Shown in pieces: positions 1-8,110 of a stretch of DNA of 64,000 bases. Source of the stretch: Rhodoferax sp. WC2427 (lineage in GTDB: Bacteria > Pseudomonadota > Gammaproteobacteria > Burkholderiales > Burkholderiaceae_C); the NCBI RefSeq assembly GCF_040822085.1, contig NZ_CP162006.1, positions 186,001 through 250,000 on the forward strand. The letters run 5' to 3'. The translations under genes were made by a program, and so were the position numbers. The stretch's first letter is position 1. Every line of letters begins with the position of its first letter. The notes beneath the pieces are model-generated. The model ran no database searches. It saw only the letters and a program-made list of their open reading frames with translations, and was not told where the DNA came from.

Positions 1-1130
1 GGCACGCCGGGGCCGCGGTCGAACACGCGCAGCACGGCGTACTGGCCGTGTTGCTGCAGGCTGACGCTGACTTCGCCGGTGCTGTAGCGGCGGGCGTTTT
101 CCAGCAGGTTGCGGATGGCGCGGCGCAGCAGTTTGGCCACGCCCTGGACCACGAAGGTTTGTTCGTGGTCGCCATCTGCGCTATCGGCACCTGCTTCGCC
201 GACCTCGAACGCGGCATCCAGCCGGGCGCATTCTTCGGCCACCAGGCCGATCAGATCGACCTCTTCGACGGTGCCCATGTCGGCTTCCTTGGCGTCCAGG
301 CGGCTGGCCAGCAGGATCTCTTCGACCAGCTGGTCGAGCTCGGCGATGTTACGGTTGATCTCGTTCTTGAAGGTGGGCGAGGGCGTGGAGCCCATCAGCT
401 CCAGCCCCATGCGGATGCGGGTAAGCGGGCTGCGCAGCTCGTGCGAGGCATTGGCCAGCAGCGACTTTTGCGACTGCAGCAGGGTTTTGTGCGAGGCCAC
501 CAGGGTCTCGATGCGCTCGGCCGCGGTGTTGAAGCGCTGCGCCAGCAGACCGGCCTCGTCCTGCCCGTGGATGGGCACGCGCACCGAGAGGTCGCCCGCA
601 CCCCATTGCTCCACGCTGCGCTGCAGCGATTCCAGCCGCCGCGTCAGGCGCCGGATGATGGGGTACATGGCCAGCGCCATCGCCAGGCCCACCAGGCCCA
701 GCGTCCAGAAGAAGCCGAAGGGCGGGCGCAGCCAGGCGGCGCGGGTAGGGCGGGGCAGGTGTACCAGCAGTTTCTGGCCGTCTTGCATCAGCACCACGAA
801 TTCGGGGCCCCGGCCCTGGGGCGCATCGGCTGGAGGCGGCGTGTCGCTGTTGGGTTCGTCGGCATCTTCGGGCTCCTCTGGCGCGCTGGCGGCGATGTGC
901 GGGTAGCGTTCGCCGTCCGGCCCGCGGGTGGTGCTGCGCAGCCCGCGCGAGGTGCCCTTGCCGATGATCTCGCCGGACCGGTTGCGGATTTCCAGGTCGC
1001 GCAGCGGCGGGTCGGTGGCCATGCGCCAGGCCCAGCCCACCAGCAGCGTCAGCACCGCCACGGCCAGCAGCACGGCCAGCCAGATGCGGACGTACAGCCG
1101 CTGCAGCATATTGGGAAGAGTGGGTTGCAT
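1..1130 (-). CDS. Sensor histidine kinase (C-terminus cut off by window edge)
   Basis: Inner-membrane histidine kinase that should phosphorylate the response regulator encoded just upstream. Reading the minus strand from an ATG at 1130 gives MQPTLPNMLQRLYVRIWLAV, a first membrane helix, a periplasmic segment rich in Pro, Glu and Asp, and a second helix (FGFFWTLGLVGLAMALAMY). A HAMP-like stretch follows, then the H-box LLANASHELRSPLTRIRMG and the N-box RRAIRNLLENARRYS. The frame is open to base 1 and stops inside the ATPase domain just after FDRGPGVP, so the end of the domain lies outside the window. It follows the regulator on the same strand with a 121-bp gap. The signal sensed is unknown. 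The layout resembles RstB/CpxA-type kinases. Confidence 0.9.
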   Translation of the reverse strand, partial: MQPTLPNMLQRLYVRIWLAVLLAVAVLTLLVGWAWRMATDPPLRDLEIRNRSGEIIGKGTSRGLRSTTRGPDGERYPHIAASAPEEPEDADEPNSDTPPPADAPQGRGPEFVVLMQDGQKLLVHLPRPTRAAWLRPPFGFFWTLGLVGLAMALAMYPIIRRLTRRLESLQRSVEQWGAGDLSVRVPIHGQDEAGLLAQRFNTAAERIETLVASHKTLLQSQKSLLANASHELRSPLTRIRMGLELMGSTPSPTFKNEINRNIAELDQLVEEILLASRLDAKEADMGTVEEVDLIGLVAEECARLDAAFEVGEAGADSADGDHEQTFVVQGVAKLLRRAIRNLLENARRYSTGEVSVSLQQHGQYAVLRVFDRGPGV

Positions 1131-1251
1131 GGGGACGATGCTAAGGGATCAAAACGACATCCAATTCACAGGGCGAGCGCAGCAAGCCCCCTTCGCGAAC
1201 AGCGCGGAACTGGCTTTGCCAGGCCGCCGCCGCAGCCCGGGGGGTGTTGCA

Positions 1252-1968
1252 TCAATCCTGCTGCTTGGCGAACACGTAGCCTGCGCCGCGCACGGTGACG
1301 ATGCGGCGCGGGTTCTTGGGGTCGGCCTCGATGGCGGCGCGGATGCGGCCCATGTGCACGTCGATGCTGCGGTCAAAGGCTTCCAGTTCGCGGCCCCGCA
1401 CGGCTTCCATGATCTGGTCGCGGGTCAGCACCCGCCCGGCGCGCTCGGCCAGGGTCACCAGCAGGTCGAACTGGTAGGCGGTCAGGTCGCAGGCCTTGCC
1501 GGCCACCGACACCGAGCGCGCGTCGCGGTCGATCTCCAGCGTGCCGAACTGCAGCACCTTGTGCGGCGTGGCCGTGCCGTCGGTGCGGCGGCGCAGGATG
1601 GCGCGGATGCGGGCCAGCAGCTCGCGCGGCTCGAAGGGCTTGGGCAGGTAGTCGTCGGCACCCAGCTCCAGGCCGATGATGCGGTCCAGCGGGTCGCCCT
1701 TGGCGGTGAGCATCAGGATGGGGATTTGCGACACCTCGCCCGAGGTGGTGCGGATGCGGCGGCAGACTTCCAGGCCGTCCATGTCGGGCAGCATCAGGTC
1801 CAGGATCACCAGCTCGGGCCGGGTGGCGCTGGACGGGCCGTTGAGGATGCCCAGGCCGCCATTGGCGGTGGGCGAATGCGCCACCGTGAAGCCAGACTGG
1901 CCCAGGTACTCGCCCACCATACCGGCCAGGCGGGTGTCGTCTTCAATCATTAGCAGGTGTGCGCTCAT
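1252..1968 (-). CDS. OmpR/PhoB-family response regulator
   Basis: DNA-binding response regulator of 238 aa, partner of the kinase downstream. The receiver domain (about residues 1-120) has the acidic pair in IEDD, the phospho-acceptor Asp in LVILDLMLPDMDG, the MLTAK threonine and the Lys of YLPKPF. The C-terminal winged helix (about 140-235) ends in the typical RIVTVRGAGYVF. The start MSAHLLMIEDD at 1968 is chosen because the longer frame upstream reads through unrelated DNA into the neighbouring permease. A TGTAAAGT repeat and inverted repeat lie in the 146-bp leader and may be an autoregulatory site. The target genes are unknown. Confidence 0.93.
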   Translation of the reverse strand: MSAHLLMIEDDTRLAGMVGEYLGQSGFTVAHSPTANGGLGILNGPSSATRPELVILDLMLPDMDGLEVCRRIRTTSGEVSQIPILMLTAKGDPLDRIIGLELGADDYLPKPFEPRELLARIRAILRRRTDGTATPHKVLQFGTLEIDRDARSVSVAGKACDLTAYQFDLLVTLAERAGRVLTRDQIMEAVRGRELEAFDRSIDVHMGRIRAAIEADPKNPRRIVTVRGAGYVFAKQQD

Positions 1969-2055
1969 GGGGTGTCCATCTTGAATCGGGGGGAAAGGAG
2001 AAATCGCTTTGTAAAGTGATGGTGCACCTTCGCTGCCAATCCCGGTTGTAGCCCC

Positions 2056-2080
2056 TGTAAAGTTGGGTAAAAACTTTACA
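2056..2080. promoter_or_regulatory. Inverted repeat TGTAAAGTT/AACTTTACA, candidate operator
   Basis: Perfect 9-bp arms TGTAAAGTT (2056-2064) and AACTTTACA (2072-2080) flank a 7-nt AT-rich spacer. A further TGTAAAGT copy is at 2010-2017. The site lies between the response regulator start (1968) and the 3' end of the permease gene, so it most likely controls the two-component operon. OmpR-family regulators commonly bind repeated half-sites of this size. Self-binding is inferred. Confidence 0.5.
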
Positions 2081-2100
2081 CAGGTTTTGCTCCTGAAATA

Positions 2101-2135
2101 AGAGCTGCTTACGCTTATTCCACAAGCGCAGAAGG
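2101..2135. repeat. Intergenic palindromic repeat, copy 1
   Basis: Copy of the window's recurrent element: an AGCTGCTT arm followed by the CGCTTATTCCACAAGCG hairpin. It overlaps the last codons of the AmpG-like permease and supplies its stop codon (2115-2117). Confidence 0.75.
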
Positions 2136-3482
2136 CGTTTTTACCCTGGAAGCCAAGGCCACCAGCAGGAGCACCGGCACGCCCATCAGTGCCGTGGCGG
2201 TGAAGAACTGGCTGTAGCCGTAGGCATCCACAAACCGCCCCGAGAACCCGGCCAGCCATTTGGGTGCCAGCAGCATCATCGAGCTGAACAGCGCGTACTG
2301 GGTGGCCGAGTACTGCACGTTGGTCAGGCTGGAAAGATAGGCGATGAACGCCGCCGATGCAATGCCCCCGGCCAGGTTGTCGGCCGACACCACCCACACC
2401 AGGGCCTGCAGGTTGTGCCCCTGCCCGCCCAGCCAGGCAAACAGCAGGTTGGTGGCTGAGCTCAGCGCCGCGCCCAGCATCAGCACCCGCATCACGCCCA
2501 GGCGCATCGACAGCACGCCGCCGATGAAGGCCCCCGCCAGGGTCATGACCACCCCGAAAATCTTGGTCACCGCCGCCACCTCGTCCTTGGTGTAGCCCAT
2601 GTCCACGTAAAACGGGTTTGCCATGATGCCCATCACCACGTCGCTGATGCGGTAGACGGCGATCAGCGCCAGGATTAGCAGGGCCTGGCCCTTGTAGCGG
2701 CGCAGAAAGTCGGCAAACGGCTCGATCAGTACGCTGCGCAGCCACTCGGCCGCGTTGCGGGTGGCGGGCATGGCGATGCGCACCGGTTCGCGGGACACCA
2801 GTACCGTGACCACGCCGACCAGCATGCTGGCGGCCATGACCAGGTAGGCGGTTTGCCAGGCGCCTGGCTGGTACAGCGGCGCCCCGGCCACCTCGGCCCG
2901 CGCGGCAATCCACAGCACCCCGGCCCCGGCCCAGATCATCGCCAGCCGGTAGCCGGTCTGGTAGGCCGCGGCCAGGGCGGCCTGGCGCTCGGTGTTGGCC
3001 GATTCGATGCGAAAGGCGTCCAGCGCAATGTCCTGCGTGGCCGAGCCAAAGGCCACCGCCAGCGCACACCAGACCACGCGGTTCAACGCCACCTGCGGGT
3101 CGGTGCTGGCCATGCCCACCAGGCCCAGCATGATGGCGGCCTGGGCCAGCAGCAACCAGCTGCGGCGACGTCCCAGCAGGCGCGTCAGCACGGGGATCGG
3201 CAGGTGGTCCACCAGCGGAGCCCAGACCCATTTGAAGCCGTAGGCCAGCCCCACCCAGCTCAGGTAGCCAATGGTGGTGCGGTCAATGCCGGCCTCGCGC
3301 AGCCAAAACCCCAGCGTGCCCAGCACCAGCAACAGCGGCAGCCCGGCCGAGAAGCCCAGCGACAGCATGCGCAGGGTGGCTGGCTCTTTGTAGACCTTGA
3401 GGGTGTCGATCCAGCGGACGGGGAGGGCTTGTTCGGTTGGCGAAGTGGGAATTGCGGGGCTGGCGGTGCGGGTTTGCGTCAT
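2115..3482 (-). CDS. ampG: AmpG-like MFS permease
   Basis: Inner-membrane MFS transporter of 455 aa with about 12 hydrophobic segments. It resembles the AmpG muropeptide permease family, which brings GlcNAc-anhydroMurNAc-peptides into the cytoplasm for wall recycling. Shared family features include LGFSAGLPLLLVLGTLGFWL near the N-terminus, YGFKWVWAPLVDH, the GRRRSWLL loop, ATQDIALDAFRIE, and SATQYALFSS in the C-terminal half. The start MTQTRTAS at 3482 leaves a 32-bp divergent gap to the M48 protease gene. The final residues and stop codon are encoded by an intergenic repeat, so the C-terminus has been altered by that element. No beta-lactamase gene is nearby. The substrate is inferred from family. 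Confidence 0.78.
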   Translation of the reverse strand: MTQTRTASPAIPTSPTEQALPVRWIDTLKVYKEPATLRMLSLGFSAGLPLLLVLGTLGFWLREAGIDRTTIGYLSWVGLAYGFKWVWAPLVDHLPIPVLTRLLGRRRSWLLLAQAAIMLGLVGMASTDPQVALNRVVWCALAVAFGSATQDIALDAFRIESANTERQAALAAAYQTGYRLAMIWAGAGVLWIAARAEVAGAPLYQPGAWQTAYLVMAASMLVGVVTVLVSREPVRIAMPATRNAAEWLRSVLIEPFADFLRRYKGQALLILALIAVYRISDVVMGIMANPFYVDMGYTKDEVAAVTKIFGVVMTLAGAFIGGVLSMRLGVMRVLMLGAALSSATNLLFAWLGGQGHNLQALVWVVSADNLAGGIASAAFIAYLSSLTNVQYSATQYALFSSMMLLAPKWLAGFSGRFVDAYGYSQFFTATALMGVPVLLLVALASRVKTPSALVE

Positions 3483-3514
3483 CCGGGAATAATACGTTCT
3501 CAGGAGGATCTCGA

Positions 3515-4327
3515 ATGGACGCAGAGCGTGGATGGGCACAGGTGCTGCTGGCGGCTGCGTTGCTGGCGGCCCCGCTGGCGTGGGCGCGTGACGGGGTGGA
3601 GGTGGGCGGCAACTCGGCGTTTTCCAAGCTGGTGCCGGCCGAGTCGGTGGAGCAAACCGCCCGCGCGCAGTACCAGCAAACCTTGCAGCAGGCGAACCAG
3701 CAGCAGGCGCTGGCCCCGGCCAACCACCCGCAACTGCTGCGCCTGCGCCGCATCGCCGCGCGCATCATCCCGTTTACCGCCGACTGGAACCCGCGCGCCA
3801 AAGACTGGCAGTGGCAGGTGAACCTGATCGGCAGCAACCAGATCAACGCCTGGTGCATGCCCGGCGGCAAGATCGCCTTCTACACCGGCATTCTGGACAC
3901 GCTCAAGCTCACCGACGACGAAGTGGCTGCCGTGATGGGTCATGAGATCGCCCACGCCCTGCGCGAACACGCCCGCGAGCGCATGGGCAAGTCGGTGGCC
4001 ACGAACCTGGGGGCTAATTTACTGAGCCAGTGGCTGGGTGCCGGGCAACTGGGCAACACGGTGATCGGCGGCGGGGCGCAGCTGCTGAGCCTGCAGTTCA
4101 GCCGCTCGGACGAAAGCGAGGCCGATCTGGTCGGTCTGGAGCTGGCCGCCCGCGCCGGTTTCGACCCGCGCGCAGGCATCACCCTGTGGCAAAAGATGGC
4201 CGCCCAGAACAAGGGTGCGCCGCCCCAGTGGCTCAGTACCCACCCGGCGGGCAGCACCCGCATTGCCGAAATGCAAAAGAACCTGCCCCGGGTTTTGCCG
4301 TTGTACGAGCAGGCTAAAAAGAGCTAA
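3515..4327 (+). CDS. M48-family metallopeptidase, secreted
   Basis: Zinc metalloprotease of 270 aa, probably periplasmic or envelope-attached, of the LoiP/YcaL/BepA-like M48 group concerned with outer-membrane protein quality. The start at 3515 has an ideal AGGAGG at 3502-3507. A signal peptide covers about residues 1-24 (VLLAAALLAAPLAWA). The catalytic motif is HEIAHALREH (HExxH), and the third zinc ligand is probably in DESEADLVGLELAARAG. No TPR repeats follow, so this is a short LoiP-type protein and not BepA. It is divergent from the AmpG-like gene. The substrate is unknown. Confidence 0.9.
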   Translation: MDAERGWAQVLLAAALLAAPLAWARDGVEVGGNSAFSKLVPAESVEQTARAQYQQTLQQANQQQALAPANHPQLLRLRRIAARIIPFTADWNPRAKDWQWQVNLIGSNQINAWCMPGGKIAFYTGILDTLKLTDDEVAAVMGHEIAHALREHARERMGKSVATNLGANLLSQWLGAGQLGNTVIGGGAQLLSLQFSRSDESEADLVGLELAARAGFDPRAGITLWQKMAAQNKGAPPQWLSTHPAGSTRIAEMQKNLPRVLPLYEQAKKS

Positions 4328-4344
4328 AAAAGTGCTTAAAAGTG

Positions 4345-4393
4345 CCTTTGGCGCTTATTCCATCAGCGCAAGCAGCTACTTTATCAATAGCAA
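4345..4393. repeat. Intergenic palindromic repeat, copy 2
   Basis: A near-consensus copy: GCGCTTATTCCATCAGCG, then CAAGCAGCTA and an AT-rich tail ending in ATAGCAA. It lies between the convergent M48 protease and garD genes. Confidence 0.85.
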
Positions 4394-4400
4394 CCCGGCT

Positions 4401-5981
4401 TCAGGTCACCGGGGCCGGGTTGAACAGCACTAACGCGTTGTGCAGCTTCCAGTGCTCGGCCCAGGTTTTTTTGCGGCCACTGGCCACTTCCAGCATCAGG
4501 TGGAACAGCTCCCAGCCCACATCTTCGATGGTCGCCACCCCGTCGGCGATGGTGCCTGCGTTCACGTCCATCAGGTCGTGCCAGCGGCGGGCCAGGTCGC
4601 TGCGGGTGGCCACCTTGATGACAGGCACCGGGGCCAGGCCATAGGGCGTGCCGCGGCCGGTGGTGAAGACGTGCAGGTTCATGCCCGCGGCCAGTTGCAG
4701 GGTGCCGCAGATGAAGTCGCTGGCCGGGGTGGCCGCGTAGGTCAAACCCTTTTGCTTGAGCTTCTCGCCCGGCGACAGCACGCCGGTGATGGCCACCGAG
4801 CCGCTCTTGACGATGGAGCCCATGGCTTTTTCAACAATGTTGGACAGGCCGCCTTTTTTGTTGCCGGGCGTGGTGTTAGCGCTGCGGTCCACCTTGCCAC
4901 GCTGCAGGTACGCGTCGTACCAGGCCATCTCTTTGACCATGGCCTCGGCCACTTCGGGGGTGCTGGCGCGCGAGGTGAGCTGGTCGATGCCGTCACGCAC
5001 CTCGGTGGTTTCCGAGAACATCACGCTGGCCCCGGCGCGCACCAGCAGGTCGGTACAAAAACCCACGGCGGGGTTGGCGGTGACGCCCGAAAACGCGTCG
5101 CTGCCGCCGCACTGCACGCCCACCACCAGTTCTGCCGCAGGCACGGTGACGCGGCGGCGGGCGTTCAGGCGCTCCAGGTGCACTTCGGCCTGGCGCACGA
5201 TGGATTCGACCATCGACATGAAGCCCACGTGCGCGTCGTCTTGCAGGCACACCACGTCGAGGGGGGTGTCGGCGCTGGTGCCCACATCGGCCACGTTGCG
5301 CTCGTCCACCAGCGGAATGGTGCCGGGCGGCATCAGGCGCTCGGGCTGCAGCTTTTCGCAGCCCAGGCTGACCACCATCACCTCGCCGCCAAAGTTGGGG
5401 TTCAGGCTGATGTTGCGCAGGGTGCGGATGGGAATCTCGGCGCCCGGCGCGTCGATGGCCACGCCGCAGCCGTAGCTGTGTTCCAGCGCCACCACGTCAT
5501 CCACGTTGGGAAAGCGGTGCAGCAGCTCGGCCTTGATGCGCTGCACCGCGAAGTCGGTGACCCCGGCCACGCACTGCACCGTCTGGGTGATGGCCAAAAT
5601 ATTGCGCGTGCCCACCGAGCCGTCGGCGTTGCGGTAGCCCTCAAAGGTGTAACCCTCCAGCGGGGGCTGGGCTTCGGGCTTGACGGTGGCCATGGGCAAG
5701 TCGGTCAGCCCGCGTGCATCGGGCATGCGCAGCAGGCGCTCGTGCACCCAGCTCCCGGCGGGAATGTCTTGCAAAGCGTAGCCGATGGGGATGCCGTAGC
5801 GCAGTACCGGCCCATCGGCGGGCAGGTCGACCAGCGCCACTTTGTGGCCCTGGGGCACTTTGTCGACCAGCACCAGGCCGCCAGGCAGCACCGTGCCTGC
5901 GGCCAGGCCGCCGTCGTTGGCCACGATGGCGACGTTGTCGCGCAGGTGCATGCGGATGGTGTGGGGCGTAGCTGCTGGCAT
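4401..5981 (-). CDS. garD: Galactarate dehydratase
   Basis: Dehydrates galactarate (mucate) to 5-keto-4-deoxyglucarate, the first step of galactarate catabolism. The 526-aa protein follows E. coli GarD along its whole length: an N-terminal SAF-like part ([21 protein letters not shown]), then [56 protein letters not shown], and the same C-terminal NPAPVT. The ATG at 5981 is chosen over an in-frame GTG at 6002. It has GGAG six bases upstream, whereas the GTG would lie at or before the transcription start of the promoter at 6004-6031. The aldolase or dehydratase for the next step is not in the window. A GntR-family regulator lies immediately upstream. Confidence 0.95.
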   Translation of the reverse strand: MPAATPHTIRMHLRDNVAIVANDGGLAAGTVLPGGLVLVDKVPQGHKVALVDLPADGPVLRYGIPIGYALQDIPAGSWVHERLLRMPDARGLTDLPMATVKPEAQPPLEGYTFEGYRNADGSVGTRNILAITQTVQCVAGVTDFAVQRIKAELLHRFPNVDDVVALEHSYGCGVAIDAPGAEIPIRTLRNISLNPNFGGEVMVVSLGCEKLQPERLMPPGTIPLVDERNVADVGTSADTPLDVVCLQDDAHVGFMSMVESIVRQAEVHLERLNARRRVTVPAAELVVGVQCGGSDAFSGVTANPAVGFCTDLLVRAGASVMFSETTEVRDGIDQLTSRASTPEVAEAMVKEMAWYDAYLQRGKVDRSANTTPGNKKGGLSNIVEKAMGSIVKSGSVAITGVLSPGEKLKQKGLTYAATPASDFICGTLQLAAGMNLHVFTTGRGTPYGLAPVPVIKVATRSDLARRWHDLMDVNAGTIADGVATIEDVGWELFHLMLEVASGRKKTWAEHWKLHNALVLFNPAPVT

Positions 5982-6003
5982 CAAAATCTCCAATGTGGGC
6001 ACG

Positions 6004-6031
6004 ATTATCTGACAACTTTATAAGTTGTCAA
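6004..6031 (-). promoter_or_regulatory. garD promoter with overlapping palindromic operator
   Basis: On the minus strand a TTGACA -35 box (6026-6031) and a GATAAT -10 box (6004-6009) are 16 bp apart. The spacer is filled by a perfect palindrome at 6010-6030: TGACAACTT, centre TAT, AAGTTGTCA. This is the size and symmetry expected of an FCD-type GntR repressor site, and the regulator gene ends 17 bp away. Bound protein would block RNA polymerase directly. Predicted transcription starts near 5997. Confidence 0.8.
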
Positions 6032-6047
6032 GCAAACTAAGCGGTCT

Positions 6048-6764
6048 TCAGGGCAGCGGCGTGCGCTCGAAAATCCGCCGTTTGGCGTTCAGTACGTGGA
6101 TGCGGATGGCCTCGGCCGCCTCGGCGGAGGCGCGGCGCTCGATGGCATCGACGATGGCCTGGTGCTCGGCCTGGGTGGCGCGCACGCGGGTCGGGCTCTT
6201 CTTGTCGGTCACGTTGCGGGCCAGCTCGATGAACTGCCGGATCGGGGCCACGCTGGTGGCGATGGTGGCTACAAAAAACGGGTTGTGCGAGGCGTTGGCA
6301 ATGGCCAGGTGGAAGCGCACGTCTTCTTCGGCCCCGGACTGGCCGCTCTCCATGGCGGTGTTCAGCGCGTCGAAGGCGGCGTGCAGGGCCACCAGGTCGT
6401 CGTCGTCGCGGAACTCGGCGGCCCCGGCGGCAGCGCCCATTTCAATGCAGCTGCGGAATGCGTAATAGCGCTCGATGTCGGCCAGGCTTTTGATCGGCGT
6501 GGCCACCACCACCGGTGCGCCTGGCGCGCGGATGACGGTGCTGCCCGCGCCGCGCTTGGAGTCGATGATGCCGTCCGAGCGCAGCCGCGCCAGCGCCTCG
6601 CGCACCGTGGGCCGCGACACGCCAAACTGGGCACTCAAGGCGCCTTCGGTGGGCAGCCTGTTGTGCGGCGTAAAGTCGCCACGCAGAATGGCCTCGACCA
6701 CGCGGGCGTAGATGCGGTCGGGCAGGGAACCGACACCGTCGGTTTGCAGCAGGGTTTCGTTCAT
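6048..6764 (-). CDS. GntR-family regulator, FCD subfamily
   Basis: Transcription factor of 238 aa. The N-terminal winged helix (about residues 15-80) shows the GntR signature LPTEGALSAQFGVSRPTVREALARLRSDGII. The C-terminal FCD domain (about 95-230) is all-helical with metal-binding residues expected in the RFHLAIANASHNPFF region and EHQAIVDAI. Such regulators usually sense sugar acids. Its position directly upstream of garD, and the palindrome between them, make it the likely galactarate-responsive repressor of garD. It may also control the divergent Bug receptor gene, whose promoter carries similar half-sites. Effector identity is inferred. Confidence 0.92.
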   Translation of the reverse strand: MNETLLQTDGVGSLPDRIYARVVEAILRGDFTPHNRLPTEGALSAQFGVSRPTVREALARLRSDGIIDSKRGAGSTVIRAPGAPVVVATPIKSLADIERYYAFRSCIEMGAAAGAAEFRDDDDLVALHAAFDALNTAMESGQSGAEEDVRFHLAIANASHNPFFVATIATSVAPIRQFIELARNVTDKKSPTRVRATQAEHQAIVDAIERRASAEAAEAIRIHVLNAKRRIFERTPLP

Positions 6765-6833
6765 GGCGGCAGGGGCAGAGGAGTTGGCATTCTGACAGGC
6801 TCTGACAAGTTACCCGAAAATACGCAAAGTTGT

Positions 6834-6861
6834 TTGACACATTTACATAAATTCATAGAAT
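6834..6861 (+). promoter_or_regulatory. Sigma-70-like promoter of the first Bug gene
   Basis: TTGACA (6834-6839), 16-bp spacer, TAGAAT (6856-6861). Half-sites related to the garD operator surround it: TGACAGG at 6793, TGACAAGTT at 6803, AAAGTTGTT at 6826 and TGACAAC at 6865. Control by the divergent GntR-family regulator is therefore plausible. Confidence 0.7.
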
Positions 6862-6912
6862 GCCTGACAACACCCGGGCTGTGTCCAGGTGCCTACTTAT
6901 TCGGAGACCCCC

Positions 6913-7866
6913 ATGAAAAAGACCCTTGCCCTGGTATCGATGGCCCTTGCACTGTCTACCAGTGCCTACGCCTGGCCCGACAAAACCGTCACCCTGGTGG
7001 TGCCGTTCCCGCCCGGCGGCTCGTCGGATGCGCTGGCCCGCGCCATTACCCCCAAGCTGCAAGAGAAGTTCAAGCAAACCGTCATCGTGGAAAACAAGGC
7101 CGGGGCCACCGGCAGCATCGGCGCGGCCTATGTGAAACGGGCCGCACCCGATGGCTACACCCTGATGGTCACCTCGCTGGGGCCGCTGGTCATCACCCCG
7201 CACCTGCTGAAGGTGGCCTACGACCCGGCCAAAGACTTTGACTACCTGACGGTGGCCGTGCAAGCCCCCAACGTGCTGGTGGTGCCCGCGGCCTCGCCGT
7301 TCAAAACCGTGGCCGACCTGATTGCCGCCGAAAAAGCCAATCCCGGCGCGCTGACCTTTGCCTCGGCAGGCAATGGCTCGTCCGACCACCTGAGCGCCGA
7401 ACTGTTCTGGCTGCAAACCGGCACCTCCGGCCTGCACGTGCCCTACAAGGGCGGCGCGCCCGCCATTACCGACCTGCTGGGCAGCCAGGTGGATGCGGCG
7501 TTCCAGAACATCAACTCGGTGATCCAGCACATCCACGCGGGCAAGCTGCGCACCCTGGCCATCGCCAGCGACAAGCGCTCGCCCCTGCTGCCCAATGTGC
7601 CCACCCTGGCCGAAGCCGGCGTGAAGGACGCGGTGGCCACTTCCTGGCAGGGCGTGGTGGCCCCCAAGGGCTTGCCGCCCGAAGTCAAGGCCCAGATCCA
7701 CGCCGCACTGATGGAGGCCCTGGCCGACCCGGTGGTGAAGCAAAAGTTTATCGACGTCGGCTTTGAGCTGGTGGCCAACACCCCCGAGCAGTTCGCCGCC
7801 TACCAGGCCAGCGAGTCGGCCCGCTGGAAGAAGCTGATCGAAACCCGCAAAATCGCCGCCGACTGA
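6913..7866 (+). CDS. Bug-family tripartite tricarboxylate transporter receptor 1
   Basis: Periplasmic solute-binding protein of 317 aa. The signal peptide MKKTLALVSMALALSTSAYA is followed by WPDKTVTLVVPFPPGGSSDALAR, the standard Bug N-terminus. Further family landmarks are VENKAGATGSIG, a central LTFASAGNGSSDHLSAELF, VPYKGGAPAITDLLGSQVD and LPNVPTLAEAGV. Bug proteins bind carboxylates and usually feed TctAB-type membrane complexes, but none is encoded here. GGAG lies 8-11 bases before the ATG. Because it is divergent from the garD regulator, an aldarate or related sugar acid is the likely ligand, by inference. Confidence 0.92.
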   Translation: MKKTLALVSMALALSTSAYAWPDKTVTLVVPFPPGGSSDALARAITPKLQEKFKQTVIVENKAGATGSIGAAYVKRAAPDGYTLMVTSLGPLVITPHLLKVAYDPAKDFDYLTVAVQAPNVLVVPAASPFKTVADLIAAEKANPGALTFASAGNGSSDHLSAELFWLQTGTSGLHVPYKGGAPAITDLLGSQVDAAFQNINSVIQHIHAGKLRTLAIASDKRSPLLPNVPTLAEAGVKDAVATSWQGVVAPKGLPPEVKAQIHAALMEALADPVVKQKFIDVGFELVANTPEQFAAYQASESARWKKLIETRKIAAD

Positions 7867-7888
7867 TTACCTCCGGCATTCGTTCCAA

Positions 7889-7978
7889 CCCCAGCGTGCC
7901 CGCTTGGCACTGGGGGGTAAGGCCGCTGGTCGGCCGCACCCCACGCAGGTGCTTTGGCCGATCAAGGCCCTGGTTTTT
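7889..7978 (+). terminator. Hairpins and T-tract between Bug genes, possible terminator
   Basis: The 244-bp gap between the first two Bug genes holds a stem-loop at 7889-7915 (CCCCA and GTGCC pairing with GGCAC and TGGGG, loop CGCTT). A short GGCC/GGCC hairpin (7961-7974 region) is followed by six T residues (7973-7978 region). It is a plausible but not strong intrinsic terminator separating two transcripts. No gene is seen in this gap. Confidence 0.35.
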
Positions 7979-8110
7979 TCGCCCACTGACCACCACCACT
8001 GAGACACCGTATGCCAAACATCCACCTCGCTTCTTCGATTAGTCTGTACCCGGCGCGCTGCCATGCGGTGTACGCGCTGTACGCCGAAGCCACTGGTGCG
8101 GTGTAAGACC

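Noticed and set aside
1252..3231. A 659-codon minus-strand frame that appears to fuse a membrane-like region to the response regulator
   Set aside because: The first part is a wrong-frame reading of the AmpG-like permease. The conserved regulator begins at MSAHLLMIEDD (1968).
5982..6002. Upstream GTG as the garD start, which would match the E. coli N-terminal length
   Set aside because: It lies at or before the predicted transcription start of the promoter at 6004-6031, whereas the ATG at 5981 has GGAG at the right distance. It could still be used on a longer transcript from the regulator gene.
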